A stretch of DNA of 64,000 bases from assembly GCF_000316645.1 (NCBI RefSeq), contig NC_019684.1:3067501-3131500 (forward strand), given 5' to 3'. The translations under genes were made by a program, and so were the position numbers. Shown piece after piece: positions 45,623-54,449 of the stretch. Origin of the DNA: Nostoc sp. PCC 7524 (GTDB lineage: Bacteria > Cyanobacteriota > Cyanobacteriia > Cyanobacteriales > Nostocaceae). Below the pieces are notes generated by a model that worked only from the letters and a program-made list of their open reading frames with translations, had not been told where the DNA came from and ran no database searches. Position 1 is the first letter of the stretch; every line of letters starts with the position of its first letter.

Positions 45623-46462
45623 TTACATTAAATTCTGATTCTTATTTTTAACTCGTTGATAAAGTTCTTCCATTGTCTCAATGAAAGAATTATCTTTGCG
45701 CCAGAAGGCTGGGAAGTCACCTTCTTTTTTGACTAAAATTGCTGAGACTCCGCTATCGTTGGTGACTTCAATTGTAGATGGTAAACGTTTTGTACCTAGC
45801 CAATATTCTCTTAAGTTTGGCTTGTCGCTGAGAGTCTGTTTTTCTGGTTTGGTGTAAAAAGATTGACTGGGTTCAATAGTTAATTCTTGTGCATCTAAGA
45901 CGGTGGATAGTGCTTTACCTAAAGGTGAATCAGCAAGTTTGGCTTGTAGTTCTGTTTTGGCCAGTCCCCGCAATTCAAATAGTAAAAAGGGGTTGTTATC
46001 GAGTTGGGAAGCTACTAAATAATAAACTCCGGCTATGTGCTTACAAGGGTTAGCATAATCTGGACAAGAACATTTGGTTTTGAAGTCTTTACTACAATGG
46101 GGTAATAAGTGTAATCCCATTTGGGAGAAAGTTTCTTCAATATTTTCGGGGACTTCGTTCAGTAATAAACGGGAAACAATACTAGCTTTGGCAGAAAGAT
46201 TTTTGATGGCTTCATTCCAGCGAGCTTTGGCAATGGGGGTAATTTCAATGACTATGTTATATGTGGGTTCTTTGTAAACTCCAAAGTAGGGATTAACTGA
46301 ACCTCTAACTTGAGCAGTGATGATATTTTTATCGATTTCAAAACTTTTAACTTTCCCACCACGAGCATAGGAACGTCCTCTTTGCAGGCGACCATCATCG
46401 GTAAAATCTTCTAATGCTTTAATAAAGCGATCGCCCCACCAAGTTCTGCTAAACTTATTCAT
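45623..46462 (-). CDS. SWIM zinc-finger protein
   Basis: A 279-residue protein. Residues 131-142 (C131, C133, C140, H142 in CSCPDYANPCKH) are a SWIM-type CxCx6CxH zinc finger, which binds DNA or proteins. The N-terminus (FSRTWWGDRFIKALEDFTDD) and RGRSYARGGKVKSFEI are typical of the SWIM proteins encoded next to SNF2 helicases in bacteria. It starts 5 bp after the SNF2 gene stop, so the two form an operon. The molecular role of the pair is not established. Confidence 0.9.
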   Translation of the reverse strand: MNKFSRTWWGDRFIKALEDFTDDGRLQRGRSYARGGKVKSFEIDKNIITAQVRGSVNPYFGVYKEPTYNIVIEITPIAKARWNEAIKNLSAKASIVSRLLLNEVPENIEETFSQMGLHLLPHCSKDFKTKCSCPDYANPCKHIAGVYYLVASQLDNNPFLLFELRGLAKTELQAKLADSPLGKALSTVLDAQELTIEPSQSFYTKPEKQTLSDKPNLREYWLGTKRLPSTIEVTNDSGVSAILVKKEGDFPAFWRKDNSFIETMEELYQRVKNKNQNLM

Positions 46463-46467
46463 AATAA

Positions 46468-48564
46468 CTACTCCATAATTGTGCTTTTATTCAGGGAAAT
46501 TAGTTTCTTAAAGGCTTCGTTATCTAATTCTGTCAGCCACGATTCATCACTACCAACGACGGCGGAAGAAAGTTTTTTCTTATCTTCAATCATTTGGTCA
46601 ATTCTTTCTTCTAAAGTGCCAAGTGCGACAAATTTATGTACAAACACATTCTTTTTCTGACCTATCCGAAAAGCGCGGTCTGTGGCTTGGTCTTCAACGG
46701 CTGGATTCCACCAACGGTCAAAATGAAAGACGTGATTGGCTTTAGTTAAAGTAATACCAACACCGCCAGCTTTTAAGGAAAGAACAAATACAGATGCTTC
46801 TGTATCGGGATTTTGGAAGTCATTAATCATTTGTTCCCGACGTTGGCGACTTGTACCTCCATGTAGGTAGTAGGTATTGCAATGTAAGTTGTGTTTGAGA
46901 TATTTATCTATTTGTTCGCAGACTTCTGTAAATTGACTAAATATTAAAAGACTTTCGCCTTCCGAAATCGCTTCATCTACCATTTCTACTAAGCGCGAAA
47001 GTTTGTGCGATCGCTCCGGTAAAAATTCGCTATTATCTTGGAGGAACTGTCTGGGATGGTTGCAAATCTGTTTCAATTTCATCAAGGTGGAGAGAATTAA
47101 GCCTTTGCGTTGTATTCCCTCAGCTTTTTGTAATTTCTCTTCCACATCTCGCACCACCACTTCATATAATGAAGCCTGTTCTTTGGTGAGGTTGGTGTAG
47201 AGTTTTTGTTCAACTTTATCCGGTAAGTCTTTAATAATTGATTGGTCTGTTTTTACCCGTCGTAAAATTAACGGTTCAACTAATTTCTTCAAGGTAGTTG
47301 ATTTTACCTTGTCGTTGTCCTTCTGGATGGGAATTTCAAAAGATTTGCGAAATTGTGCTTCTTTCCCCAAGTAACCAGGATTGAGAAAATTAAAAATTGA
47401 CCACAAATCAAGTAAGCGGTTCTCGACTGGTGTACCGGTTAAAGCGAGACGGTGTTTGGCTGAGAGTTTGAGAATAGCTTTGGTTTGTGCCGCTTTGGGA
47501 TTTTTAATATTTTGCGCTTCATCTAAAACTAGACGTTGCCATTTCACACTACCCAGGAGTTTTTCATCTTTGCGCGCCAAAGTAAAGGAGCTAATTACCA
47601 CATCATGCTGTTGACAGGCGGCTTTAAACTCCGCAGAGTCTTGCAGGCGATCGCTCCCATGATGCACCATAGTTTTTAAATGGGGTGCAAACTTGGCAAT
47701 TTCTCTTTCCCAGTTACCCACAACGGAAGTTGGCGCGATTAATAATGTCGGTAATGGGAAATTTTGGCTATCTTTCTCCTGTACTAATCTTGCAATTACC
47801 TGTACGGACTTACCCAGTCCCATATCATCGGCTAAACAGCCATTTAATCCCAATTTCTCTAAATATTGCAACCAAGCTACACCCCGCTTTTGATATTCTC
47901 GCAGGTTGCCTTGCAAATTTAAATCTTCAGAAATCGGCTCAAGCTGACTTTTATCTTGCAACTTCGCCATAATTTCCGATAAAGCCGCATCATATTCAAT
48001 TTCCCATTCTTCCCCCGCTTCCGCACTGCGTTGCATGAATTCCAACAAACTCATTTCCGGCTGTTCATCACCGTGAGACTGCCAAAATTCTAGTAACTGC
48101 TGCATTTTATCTCGGTCTAATTCCATCCACTGACCGCGAAAATGCACTAAGGGAGCTTTCGCATTAATCAATTGTTCCCATTCTTGAGGTGTGACAGTTT
48201 GCTCACCAATTGCCAACTCATACTGATACTGTACCAGGGAGTCTAAACCAAAATAGCTTTTGCTTTCCCCCTTAGTTGCAGCCTGTTTCCCACTGGAAGC
48301 TTTGAGGCGAATTTTCGCACGGCGACGACCAGCCGGAGTATACCAAGCTGGGACAATAACCTTAAATCCTGAGTCTTCCAACACCCAAGCACTATCTTTG
48401 AGGAAATCAAACGCCTCATCTAAAGTTAGCCGCATTCCCGTGGGAGAGTCCGTTTCTAACCCTTGCCAAAGTTTAGCTTGAACTGACAGAAGCCTCTCAC
48501 TTACCGCAATAGCGGAAGTGATGAGATGAATGGCAGGGCGGTGAGGAGTCCCACCCCCGACCAA
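46468..48564 (-). CDS. SNF2-family helicase, C-terminal part of a split gene
   Basis: A 698-residue frame. Residues 1-30 come from the inserted element; family homology begins at KLWQGLETDSPTGMRLTLDE. The ATPase core is complete: DDMGLGKS (246-253, Walker A), VLDEAQNIKNP (Walker B as DEAQ), and the second lobe with DQATDRAFRIGQ. The first 390 residues of the family lie in a separate frame at 49051-50232. The GTG at 48564 inside the element could allow a shortened helicase to be made, so this half may still be functional. The SWIM gene follows directly. Confidence 0.88.
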   Translation of the reverse strand: MVGGGTPHRPAIHLITSAIAVSERLLSVQAKLWQGLETDSPTGMRLTLDEAFDFLKDSAWVLEDSGFKVIVPAWYTPAGRRRAKIRLKASSGKQAATKGESKSYFGLDSLVQYQYELAIGEQTVTPQEWEQLINAKAPLVHFRGQWMELDRDKMQQLLEFWQSHGDEQPEMSLLEFMQRSAEAGEEWEIEYDAALSEIMAKLQDKSQLEPISEDLNLQGNLREYQKRGVAWLQYLEKLGLNGCLADDMGLGKSVQVIARLVQEKDSQNFPLPTLLIAPTSVVGNWEREIAKFAPHLKTMVHHGSDRLQDSAEFKAACQQHDVVISSFTLARKDEKLLGSVKWQRLVLDEAQNIKNPKAAQTKAILKLSAKHRLALTGTPVENRLLDLWSIFNFLNPGYLGKEAQFRKSFEIPIQKDNDKVKSTTLKKLVEPLILRRVKTDQSIIKDLPDKVEQKLYTNLTKEQASLYEVVVRDVEEKLQKAEGIQRKGLILSTLMKLKQICNHPRQFLQDNSEFLPERSHKLSRLVEMVDEAISEGESLLIFSQFTEVCEQIDKYLKHNLHCNTYYLHGGTSRQRREQMINDFQNPDTEASVFVLSLKAGGVGITLTKANHVFHFDRWWNPAVEDQATDRAFRIGQKKNVFVHKFVALGTLEERIDQMIEDKKKLSSAVVGSDESWLTELDNEAFKKLISLNKSTIME

Positions 48565-48573
48565 TAACGACTA

Positions 48574-48732
48574 TCACTCGTTGAGGGAGTGGGGTGGGCG
48601 ACGAATCGCCAAACTTTGGACTAAGGTTCTCAACGCTTCAGACATCGGGATATCCAGAGTCTCTGCGAACTCTTTTAAAAGTCCCAATTCCCTGTCGTTA
48701 AGTCTTGTTTCAACCCTGTGTTTTCTTGACAT
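48574..48732 (-). CDS. Ribbon-helix-helix-like small protein inside the element
   Basis: A 52-residue frame: SRKHRVETRLNDRELGLLKE, then FAETLDIPMSEALRTLVQSL. A short strand with alternating basic residues followed by two helices is the CopG/Arc pattern, so it may bind DNA, perhaps the element ends. It is oriented opposite to the element right end. Its stop lies 10 bases before the GTG start of the helicase fragment on the same strand. Confidence 0.6.
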   Translation of the reverse strand: MSRKHRVETRLNDRELGLLKEFAETLDIPMSEALRTLVQSLAIRRPPHSLNE

Positions 48733-48815
48733 AATTACGACAAATCACCGTAACCATGATATACTTAAGTCGTACAGGTTTAATCAAATTAATAGCTAAC
48801 CGCTTCCTGTGCGCC

Positions 48816-49070
48816 GAACCTTGACAACTCAGAGTATGGGGTTCTACCCAGTAACAGACATTTGTTTGTCGCTTCTGTGGGTAGGTAAAACTCTGACAGT
48901 ACAAAGGATTGAACATTTTTGTACTTGTTCAAGTCTGCGGAGGGGCATCTCGTGGACTCAAAACAAAGCTCATCGCCTCCGTTCGCGTAGCGTCTCCGTC
49001 AGGAGAAGCAATAGCTGGATTGGATGAGAAGCCCACACTGTATGCTTGCATCAGTGTGGGAGTATGTCAC
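48816..49070 (+). ncRNA. Candidate structured RNA, omega-RNA-like, at the right end of the element
   Basis: This gene-free part of the element holds several nested stems: CTACCCA (48844-48850) with TGGGTAG (48878-48884), TTGAACA (48909-48915) with TGTTCAA (48926-48932), and the terminal hairpin 49032-49060. In TnpB elements the right end is transcribed into the guide-type omega RNA. Similarity here is in layout only, so this is inference. Confidence 0.35.
49032..49060 (+). repeat. Right-end hairpin of the element
   Basis: CCCACACT pairs with AGTGTGGG, and the inner ATGC and GCAT extend the stem to a TT loop. AGTATGTCAC follows and then helicase coding sequence resumes. Confidence 0.85.
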
Positions 49071-50232
49071 GATACATCCGTGCTGCATAACCTAAATTCA
49101 GCAGTAAATTAGTATCAAAATCCTTACCAAATTCTTTGTATAAACCTGTTTTAGTTTTTTGATTCATTGTCCAGTAATCTCCTAAAGCCAACTTTAAAGA
49201 AGGGTCTTTTTTACTGGATACTAAAAATTGCATCTGCCAATTGTCGATTTGGTCAGATGGGGGAGAATGCAACTGGAAACAGAGATGAAATGGTGAGTCA
49301 GCTTGACTACGAGTAATTCTATTTTTCCATGCCAACCATTGCTGATACTCTTGCAGCGCAGTATTAGTTTTGAGTGGGTTGTGCTTTTGAGGATAAAGAC
49401 AATAGTAAATGAGAGAATCCTCAATTTTTTTGTCAAATGCTGCGGTTGAGGGTGTCTTAGTCACTAAATTATTGAGGAGATATTCTGAGAAGTGACGTAA
49501 GAGAGTTTCCTGATTAAAAAATTCTAATTTATCGCCTGGATTGCTATTACCTGCCACACAAATCAGTGGCATATATTCAATATATTTTTGGATATTTGCT
49601 TCATATTGTTCCGAGATAATTTCCCAGCCAGCATATATTTCAAAGGCTGGTGTGGGTGTTTGTTTAGTTTTTCTCTTAGTTGTAGCAGTTTCTATATTTT
49701 TATATTTTAGAGATGGAATGTATTGGTCTTTAATAATTATTTGTCTAAAGGCTTGCGTGTAATGATACCAAAATAATAAATCTGACCCTAGTTGAAATTC
49801 ATTAGGATTATACAGAGCCAAAAAATGAATATCCTTGAGTAATCTAATAATATTAATTGCTGTTACTGATTTATTAGTATTAACCGTCTCATAACAAGTC
49901 ACCTGCCAATATCGAAAATCTTCATATTCTTCAGGAATTTCTACTTCTAGATACTTGATTAATTCTGGGGAAGGTAACGGCTGATTATTTGCAGTTGGTA
50001 AAGCAAAATATTGGGAAGATATACGTTGTTTTAATTGAAACTCAGGGTCTTTAATGCCCAAAACTTGAGTTAAAAAAGAGATTAATGCCTCTGAAGATAG
50101 ATGTCCTGGGTGAACCTGTGATTGATTACGGCTTTTTTTCGTGATAGGAGTTTCTACCCATAGATAAAATGCACCCGACTGCACAAAATCCGCAGATGTG
50201 TTTGGTATCCACGAGCCATGAAGGACTTTCAT
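49051..50232 (-). pseudogene. SNF2-family helicase, N-terminal part of a split gene
   Basis: A 393-residue frame from ATG 50232 (MKVLHGSWIPNTSADFVQSG), with GGAGG five bases upstream. It matches the N-terminal region of bacterial SNF2-associated helicases, up to LLLNLGYAARMY. The last residues (RDILPH) are read into the inserted element and end at its TGA. It lacks the helicase core, so alone it is probably not functional. Excision of the element could rejoin it with the half at 46468-48564. Confidence 0.85.
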
Positions 50233-50435
50233 CTCAACCTCCGTTGGAATCCTCACCCTTAGTTAAGGGTGAGGTGATGTTGTTAAAAATTTTTTATCTC
50301 TGGAATTTCCAGAAAAGTTTGTACTTGTTGATTACTCTATCAAAAACCGTATTCTATTCTGCAAAAGATAGAAACTTTTTTACATCTGGGTTAGTCACTC
50401 CCTTGTATCAACTTGGTAGGTAGTGAGGAGTCAGC

Positions 50436-50825
50436 ATGAACAGAGCAATTATTGCCAAATCAATCATCACATCATTAGGATGTTTAGCTTTATTTGCTCC
50501 CAATCCAGCTGCGGCGCAAATCATCCCTCAACCTTGGGTTTCAGTCGGAGGGAAAGATGGGGATACAACATATGCAGTGGGAGCCAGAGCGTTAAATTTG
50601 GGTGTAGAGTTAGGTGTAGGCCCCGATGGTGCCACAGGGGTAGATGTGCTGAGATTTCTGCGGTTGCCAGTGGTTTCCCCTTATGTGGGAGTGGGATACT
50701 ATTCTGAAGATAAAGGCGTAGCGTTGTCTGGTGGTGTACAGATGGGTGCAGGCGATCGCTTCTTCGTCGGTGCTGGTTATAATTCTGTACGGGGAGTCAA
50801 TGGACAGTTAGGAATTAGATTCTAA
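50436..50825 (+). CDS. Secreted beta-barrel-like protein of unknown function
   Basis: A 129-residue protein with a clear signal peptide (SIITSLGCLALFAPNPAAAQ, cleavage probably after AAA). The mature part is glycine-rich with alternating hydrophobic residues (YAVGARALNLGVELGVG, SPYVGVGYYSEDKGVALSGG) and ends GQLGIRF, with a C-terminal phenylalanine as in outer-membrane barrels. About 100 mature residues would form a small barrel. No family recognised. Confidence 0.75.
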   Translation: MNRAIIAKSIITSLGCLALFAPNPAAAQIIPQPWVSVGGKDGDTTYAVGARALNLGVELGVGPDGATGVDVLRFLRLPVVSPYVGVGYYSEDKGVALSGGVQMGAGDRFFVGAGYNSVRGVNGQLGIRF

Positions 50826-51203
50826 ATATTAACTATAAATGTTGCTTAGTTATTGACAAAATCAAGCCCTTGGTATCTTTATTTCACCAAGCTAATCCCA
50901 ATCCCCAAGGTTAATCTAAATCATTCCCCGTCTAGGAAAATTAGCTGTTAATCAACAAAAGAGCAGGATAAAAAGCAAATGCTATATCTCGCTCTTTTTT
51001 TTGTGACTACAATTTTTTTAAAATCAACTTTTATGGCAAAAAGACTCCTGCAAGTAGTAGGATAGGCCATATCTAGAGATAACTTTAGATAGATGGCAAA
51101 AGTATTGAAATTGAAATGGATTGTATCAGTTATGTCCAGGGACTAACTAATACTGAGGTTGAAAGCAAAGTATTAAAGTTATTGATGTCACAGGAATCTC
51201 CTT
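50826..51203. other. Gene-free stretch before the WD40 gene
   Basis: It begins with a weak terminator (50957-51002: AAAAGAGC with GCTCTTTT then a T-run). A 63-codon frame from 51116 overlaps the WD40 start in another frame and has no family resemblance. Otherwise I see nothing. Confidence 0.5.
50957..51002 (+). terminator. Candidate terminator of the barrel-like gene
   Basis: AAAAGAGC pairs with GCTCTTTT across a 26-base loop, followed by more T. The loop is long, so support is moderate. Confidence 0.45.
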
Positions 51204-53543
51204 ATGGAGCAAGGGTTAAAGCTACTGATTCAATTAGTGGTAGAGTTTGCACCTGTAATTGTTGCTCTGATCAACAAAAGAACAGACGAAAGTCTAGATA
51301 TCACTAAATATCAAATTCCTCAAGCGATTCAAACATTTATTGAAATTGCTGATACTGTCACACCTAAAAAAACTGTAGAGACAGGGTTTGAGCAAGAAAA
51401 ACTCTTGCAACAGCAATTGTCAGCTTATCAGCGAGAGACACTATTAGAAGTAGCAAAACAAGAAAGAGATACGGCTCTTAAATTACCAGAAGTCAATAAA
51501 ATTCTTGATAGTTGGCCTTTAAGGCTATATCCTTCACAAATTTTAGAATCTCATGTTGGTTATGGTCGCACACCACTAAAAATTTTCCTTGCGCCTCCAC
51601 AAGTGAAATTTGATGAATTTGACCACAAACATGAAGAGACTGCTGGTATTGAGCTAATGTTAGCAGAAGGAATCAGGGAGTTTATCAACAACAACTACTC
51701 CCTCCATCATCCCATGCGTCCTATAGAATTTTTAGCAGGAGCTTGGGATAGTAAGCGGTTTCATAGTGAATCTAGTATCAAGGCTCTGTTTGGAATGTTA
51801 AAAACAGAGCCAGTTTTAATTTTAGAATCAGAAAATGATGGCGATTATTTAAATTTTCGCATTGCTTATTGGGGTTTAGGTCAAACAAATTACTACTATA
51901 AAACAATTTCTAGAATAAACTACAGAGAAATTATTCAGCAATCCGCTAAGAATAGAGCTTTGGAATGGAAAAAAATCCGCGATAATTTATTAGCTTTAGG
52001 GGAAGATATCGCAGAAATCAACAAATTTGGTCAAGATAATGTAGTAAATTTAGCCATTTTAGAGAAAGCAGAGAAATGGCAAGCTCAGGGAATTGATATT
52101 AGTAAGTTAGGGTTAAAATATCAAGTAAATCACCAAGATTTTGAGCAACTTGGTCAAGTATTAATTACTTGTCATCGTCTAGTAGCTGCATGGGTAGCAG
52201 ATATTTATCATCTGGTTCATCATGATGTACCCCCCTTACTGCCAGAGTTACTACCAAGCTTACTTAAAGATGCTTTTGACTTGCAATCAGTGCAAGCCAT
52301 TGCTATGGGTTACAAGCAAGTTTACCAAGCTTTGGAAAAAGAGCGTCTTTACTGGGTTCCAGAGCTAGCCTTACAATTAGCCCAGAGTTTAGCTCATTTA
52401 CCCGATCGCTCATGGTCACAAGAACAAATTAATTATTCCATCAATACCTGGTTAGATTTGCATCGAGTTTCACGCCATGAATTTGCTAATCCCCTAGAGG
52501 CGATGCAATCAGCTATCAGAGTTGAAGATGAGGAATATGTACACAAGTTAAAGGCATATTTCCTCGCTGTTAACGATCGCCAGAGTATTCTGGATGTGGA
52601 GAAATTATTAGTAGCGATCGCCCATCTCAAACACAAGCGTACCTTAGAAGCTCCCAGTTTGGGTTATACCCTCAAAGGTCATTCAGGTAGAGTCACATCT
52701 GTTGCTATTAGTCCGGAAGGTGAAGTTCTAGTCAGTGGGTGTACAGATCAAAATATCAACATCTGGAATCTTAATGATGGTAACTTTATCAAGACCATAG
52801 CCGGGAATTTGGGAGAAGTTTCATCAGTCGCCGTTAGTCCTAACGGTGATTTCCTAGCTGTGGGGAGTTGCGAACATCCTAGAAGTAACGTCAAAGTCTG
52901 GGATTTAAAGACAGGTAAACTCATCCATACCCTCCTAGGGCATCAAAAACCCGTCAATGTCGTAGTTATCAGCCCAGATGGACAGATTTTAGCAAGTGGT
53001 AGCAACAAAATCAAACTTTGGAACTTGCATAAAGGCGATCGCATTTGCACCCTTTGGCATTCTTCAGCAGTTCATGCGATCGCGATCAGCCCCGATGGTA
53101 CAATCCTGGCCAGTGGGAGTTCCGACACTAAAATCCGACTGTGGAATCCCCGCACAGGTGATCCTTTACGCACACTTGTCGGTCATGCTGGTGATGTTAA
53201 AGCGATCGCTATGAGTCCAGATGGTCAGTTACTATTTAGTGGTAGTGCAGACACCACCATCAAAATTTGGCACTTAATTACAGGTAAATTGCTTTACAGC
53301 TTAACAGAACACACCGACGAAATCACATCCTTAGCCGTGAGTCCTGATGGACAAACCCTCTTTAGTAGCAGTGCAGATACAACCATTAAAATCTGGCGAA
53401 TTTCTAACTGTGAAGCTGTACAAACTTTGACTGGACATTCCGAAAAAATCAACACTATTGCTCTAAGTCCTGATGGTAAGGTTCTCGCCAGTGGGAGTTC
53501 CGATCAAACCATCAAAATTTGGCAAATAGATAAAATACAATGA
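51204..53543 (+). CDS. WD40-propeller protein with an uncharacterised N-terminal domain
   Basis: A 779-residue protein. Residues about 490-779 hold seven WD40 repeats (for example GHSGRVTSVAISPEGEVLVS...IWNL), enough for one closed propeller, which should bind another protein. The first 480 residues match no domain I know: a hydrophobic opening helix, then GYGRTPLKIFLAPPQVKFDE and GIELMLAEGIREFINNNYSL, then helical sequence. No NTPase motif is present. Repeats 5 and 6 are close (SADTTIKIW), as in recently multiplied blades. The next two genes are toxin-antitoxin-like. Confidence 0.82.
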   Translation: MEQGLKLLIQLVVEFAPVIVALINKRTDESLDITKYQIPQAIQTFIEIADTVTPKKTVETGFEQEKLLQQQLSAYQRETLLEVAKQERDTALKLPEVNKILDSWPLRLYPSQILESHVGYGRTPLKIFLAPPQVKFDEFDHKHEETAGIELMLAEGIREFINNNYSLHHPMRPIEFLAGAWDSKRFHSESSIKALFGMLKTEPVLILESENDGDYLNFRIAYWGLGQTNYYYKTISRINYREIIQQSAKNRALEWKKIRDNLLALGEDIAEINKFGQDNVVNLAILEKAEKWQAQGIDISKLGLKYQVNHQDFEQLGQVLITCHRLVAAWVADIYHLVHHDVPPLLPELLPSLLKDAFDLQSVQAIAMGYKQVYQALEKERLYWVPELALQLAQSLAHLPDRSWSQEQINYSINTWLDLHRVSRHEFANPLEAMQSAIRVEDEEYVHKLKAYFLAVNDRQSILDVEKLLVAIAHLKHKRTLEAPSLGYTLKGHSGRVTSVAISPEGEVLVSGCTDQNINIWNLNDGNFIKTIAGNLGEVSSVAVSPNGDFLAVGSCEHPRSNVKVWDLKTGKLIHTLLGHQKPVNVVVISPDGQILASGSNKIKLWNLHKGDRICTLWHSSAVHAIAISPDGTILASGSSDTKIRLWNPRTGDPLRTLVGHAGDVKAIAMSPDGQLLFSGSADTTIKIWHLITGKLLYSLTEHTDEITSLAVSPDGQTLFSSSADTTIKIWRISNCEAVQTLTGHSEKINTIALSPDGKVLASGSSDQTIKIWQIDKIQ

Positions 53544-53570
53544 GCTAAAATAACTCTGACAAAAAACATC

Positions 53571-53888
53571 ATGTTTATTCCCATCATTAAAGAACACATC
53601 GAGATTACGCCTGGTGTGTGTGGAGGAAAACCCAGAATTGCCGGACATCGCATCAGAGTTCAAGATATTGTGATCTGGCATGAAAAAATGGGAATGTCAC
53701 CCGATGAAATTCTTTATCATCATCCTAGTATTAGCCTAGCTGATGTTTATGCAGCCTTAGCTTATTATCATGATCATCAAGAAGAAATTCGCCAACAAAT
53801 TGCTACAGATGAAGAATTTGCTCGTCAACTGCAAGAACAAAATCCATCATTATTACAACAAAAACTAAAACATCGTCAGCATGGCTAA
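53571..53888 (+). CDS. DUF433 antitoxin-like protein
   Basis: A 105-residue protein. HIEITPGVCGGKPRIAGHRI, VQDIVIWHEKMGMSPDEIL and LADVYAALAYYHDHQEEI are the DUF433 (VapB-type) pattern: a DNA-binding part of winged-helix type and a partner-binding helix. It overlaps the PIN-like gene by 8 bp. DUF433 and DUF5615 pairs are common in cyanobacteria and are regarded as toxin-antitoxin modules. Confidence 0.88.
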   Translation: MFIPIIKEHIEITPGVCGGKPRIAGHRIRVQDIVIWHEKMGMSPDEILYHHPSISLADVYAALAYYHDHQEEIRQQIATDEEFARQLQEQNPSLLQQKLKHRQHG

Positions 53889-54213
53889 GATTAAATTTCA
53901 TTTAGATGAAAATATAACTCTTGCCATAGCAAATGGATTACGAAGACGTGGTATTGATGTGACCACTACTCCAGAGAAAGGAATGATCGGAATATCTGAC
54001 GAACAACAATTAGAATTTGCGATTTCTGAAAATAGAGTGATTTTTACCCAAGATACTGATTTTCTGAGACTACATTACGCAGGTTGTTCTCATCGAGGTA
54101 TTATTTACTGTCCACAAACAAGTAAATCTATTGGAAAAATTTTACAAGGTTTAATATTAATTTGGGAAGTAATAGATTCTGAAGAAATACAGAATCATTT
54201 AGAATATTTATAA
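53881..54213 (+). CDS. DUF5615 PIN-like toxin
   Basis: A 110-residue protein. KFHLDENITLAIANGLRRRG, IGISDEQQLEFAISENRVIF and TQDTDFLRLH carry the acidic residues of the Mut7-C/PIN-like fold. It is the probable ribonuclease toxin of the DUF433 pair. Its start lies inside the DUF433 coding end, showing coupled translation. Confidence 0.88.
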   Translation: MAKIKFHLDENITLAIANGLRRRGIDVTTTPEKGMIGISDEQQLEFAISENRVIFTQDTDFLRLHYAGCSHRGIIYCPQTSKSIGKILQGLILIWEVIDSEEIQNHLEYL

Positions 54214-54352
54214 AGGTAGGCGATTACTGTTGTTTCTAATGTATCAATAGATGAGAGAATCAACGACCTAATTTATCCCTCTAGGATATAGGTTTTTTAG
54301 AGACAAGCATTGAACAGAAAATTTAGCCACTAAAAACTATCACTCACCCTAC

Positions 54353-54384
54353 AAAAAACCGGGAGACTTGACAATTTCCCGGTT
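54353..54384 (-). terminator. Rho-independent terminator of the aldolase gene
   Basis: On the reverse strand AACCGGGA and TCCCGGTT form an 8-bp stem around a 12-base loop, followed by a T-run (complement of 54353-54358). It starts 65 bases after the stop. Confidence 0.88.
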
Positions 54385-54449
54385 GATTGATATGAATATC
54401 AAAAATTTTGCAGGAGCAAATAATTGCCCCTATTTATCTTTGACTAAAA

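Larger units (their letters stand above)
48475..49070 (+). mobile_element. About 0.6 kb IS200/IS605-like non-autonomous element inside the SNF2 gene
   Basis: Family homology of the helicase stops near 49072 (GYAARMY) and resumes at 48474 (KLWQGLE), so about 600 bp has been inserted. The plus-strand right end is a hairpin (CCCACACT/AGTGTGGG) preceded by GAAG and followed by AGTATGTCAC, as at the right ends of TnpB-carrying IS200/IS605 elements. Near the left end an imperfect hairpin (CACTTACCGC/GCGGAAGTG, 48499-48520) is visible. No TnpA or TnpB gene remains; a ribbon-helix-helix frame lies on the reverse strand. Exact ends are uncertain by 10-20 bases. Confidence 0.65.

Noticed and set aside
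45623..50232. SNF2 helicase plus SWIM gene as a DISARM-type defence locus
   Set aside because: No methyltransferase, PLD or DUF1998 gene is adjacent. SNF2-SWIM pairs are common outside defence systems.
51116..51307. Short frame with several cysteines before the WD40 gene
   Set aside because: It overlaps the WD40 start in a different frame, and its cysteine-rich end is a shadow of the WD40 coding sequence.
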